Assembly (NCBI GenBank): GCA_028274825.1
Contig: JAQCMZ010000088.1
Coordinates: 1 to 5,363, forward strand
Direction of reading: 5' to 3'
DNA: 5,363 nt
Source: Haloferacaceae archaeon
Lineage (GTDB): Archaea > Halobacteriota > Halobacteria > Halobacteriales > Haloferacaceae
Shown: one piece after another, positions 5,225-5,363 of the stretch
How positions within the stretch are numbered: the stretch's first letter is position 1
Layout: each line of letters begins with the position of its first letter
The notes under the pieces: model-generated
The model's database searches: none
What the model saw: the letters and a program-made list of their open reading frames with translations, nothing else
What the model was told of the DNA's origin: nothing
Position numbers and translations under genes: made by a program

Positions 5225-5363
5225 ATGACTTACTATCAGGACTACTGAACGGAACGAGTCAGTCTAGGCTAGATCGATGTGCCAGCTATCGCGTATTGGG
5301 GAGCTCAGACACAGCGGGCCGTCGAGAACTTCCCCATCTCGGAGCGGACGTTCGGGCGACGAT
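5225..5363 (+). pseudogene. fumC: Class II fumarate hydratase, 5' end, with two in-frame stops (partial)
   Basis: The frame from the ATG at 5225 reads MTYYQDY-stop-TERVSLG-stop-IDVPAIAYWGAQTQRAV and continues ENFPIS and TFGRR to the window edge. This aligns residue by residue with the N-terminus of class II fumarases, which interconvert fumarate and malate in the TCA cycle: D-Y-R-x-E-x-D-S-L-G-E-x-x-V-P-A-x-A-Y-W/Y-G-A-Q-T-Q-R-A. The stops are TGA at 5246 (expected Arg, CGA to TGA) and TAG at 5270 (expected Glu, GAG to TAG). Further likely substitutions are D to V in the DSLG motif, and Ile in AIAYW where Asp is usual. An aspartase or argininosuccinate lyase is less likely given ENFPIS. A GTG at 5279 could restart translation without the first 18 codons, so partial function is not excluded. 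The rest of the gene is outside the window. Confidence 0.85.

Noticed and set aside
1..5363. tRNA or rRNA genes
   Set aside because: No cloverleaf with a T-arm GTTC-x-A-x-x-C signature and matching acceptor stem was found by eye on either strand; a covariance search was not possible.

Overview
The window reads as a piece of a haloarchaeal (class Halobacteria) chromosome. The clearest markers are a flap endonuclease with the archaeal/haloarchaeal N-terminus MGNADL and a very acidic composition, a DUF3054 membrane protein, a BolA-family protein, and short A/T-rich boxes about 27-31 nt before several start codons, as expected for archaeal leaderless transcripts.

Layout. Bases 1-250 look like a decayed tail of an IS200/IS605-type TnpB gene ending in a right-end-type hairpin. 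A DUF3054 membrane protein runs leftward (283-690). Upstream of it lie an eight-unit pentanucleotide repeat (731-770) and a second TnpB-tail and hairpin relic (810-911). A class I SAM-dependent methyltransferase runs leftward (1018-1608), divergent from a GNAT acetyltransferase (1814-2455). Bases 2508-2943 form an unusual non-coding block of about nine consecutive hairpins with an IS200/IS605-like end at its left edge; it separates the GNAT gene from fen. The flap endonuclease gene (3024-4004) has a TATA-like box and an operator-like palindrome just upstream. After 577 bases without a recognised gene comes a small BolA gene (4582-4845), then 379 more bases without a recognised gene. The right edge holds the start of a class II fumarase gene (from 5225) whose reading frame is broken by TGA and TAG codons.

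How the genes relate. No operon joins them: the four intact housekeeping-type genes plus BolA are each separated by 200 bases or more and probably have their own promoters. Fen acts in lagging-strand maturation and base excision repair. BolA probably acts in iron-sulfur or redox handling. FumC, if intact, would be a TCA enzyme. The methyltransferase and GNAT substrates cannot be told from sequence.

The theme of the window is decay and mobile-element wear: three right-end-like hairpins, at least two TnpB tail relics, long gene-free spacers and a broken fumC. The best candidate for something undescribed is the multi-hairpin block at 2508-2943, which could be a MITE or a guide-RNA-like (omega-RNA-type) transcript without an intact nuclease beside it. 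That is inference and needs RNA data and comparative searches.
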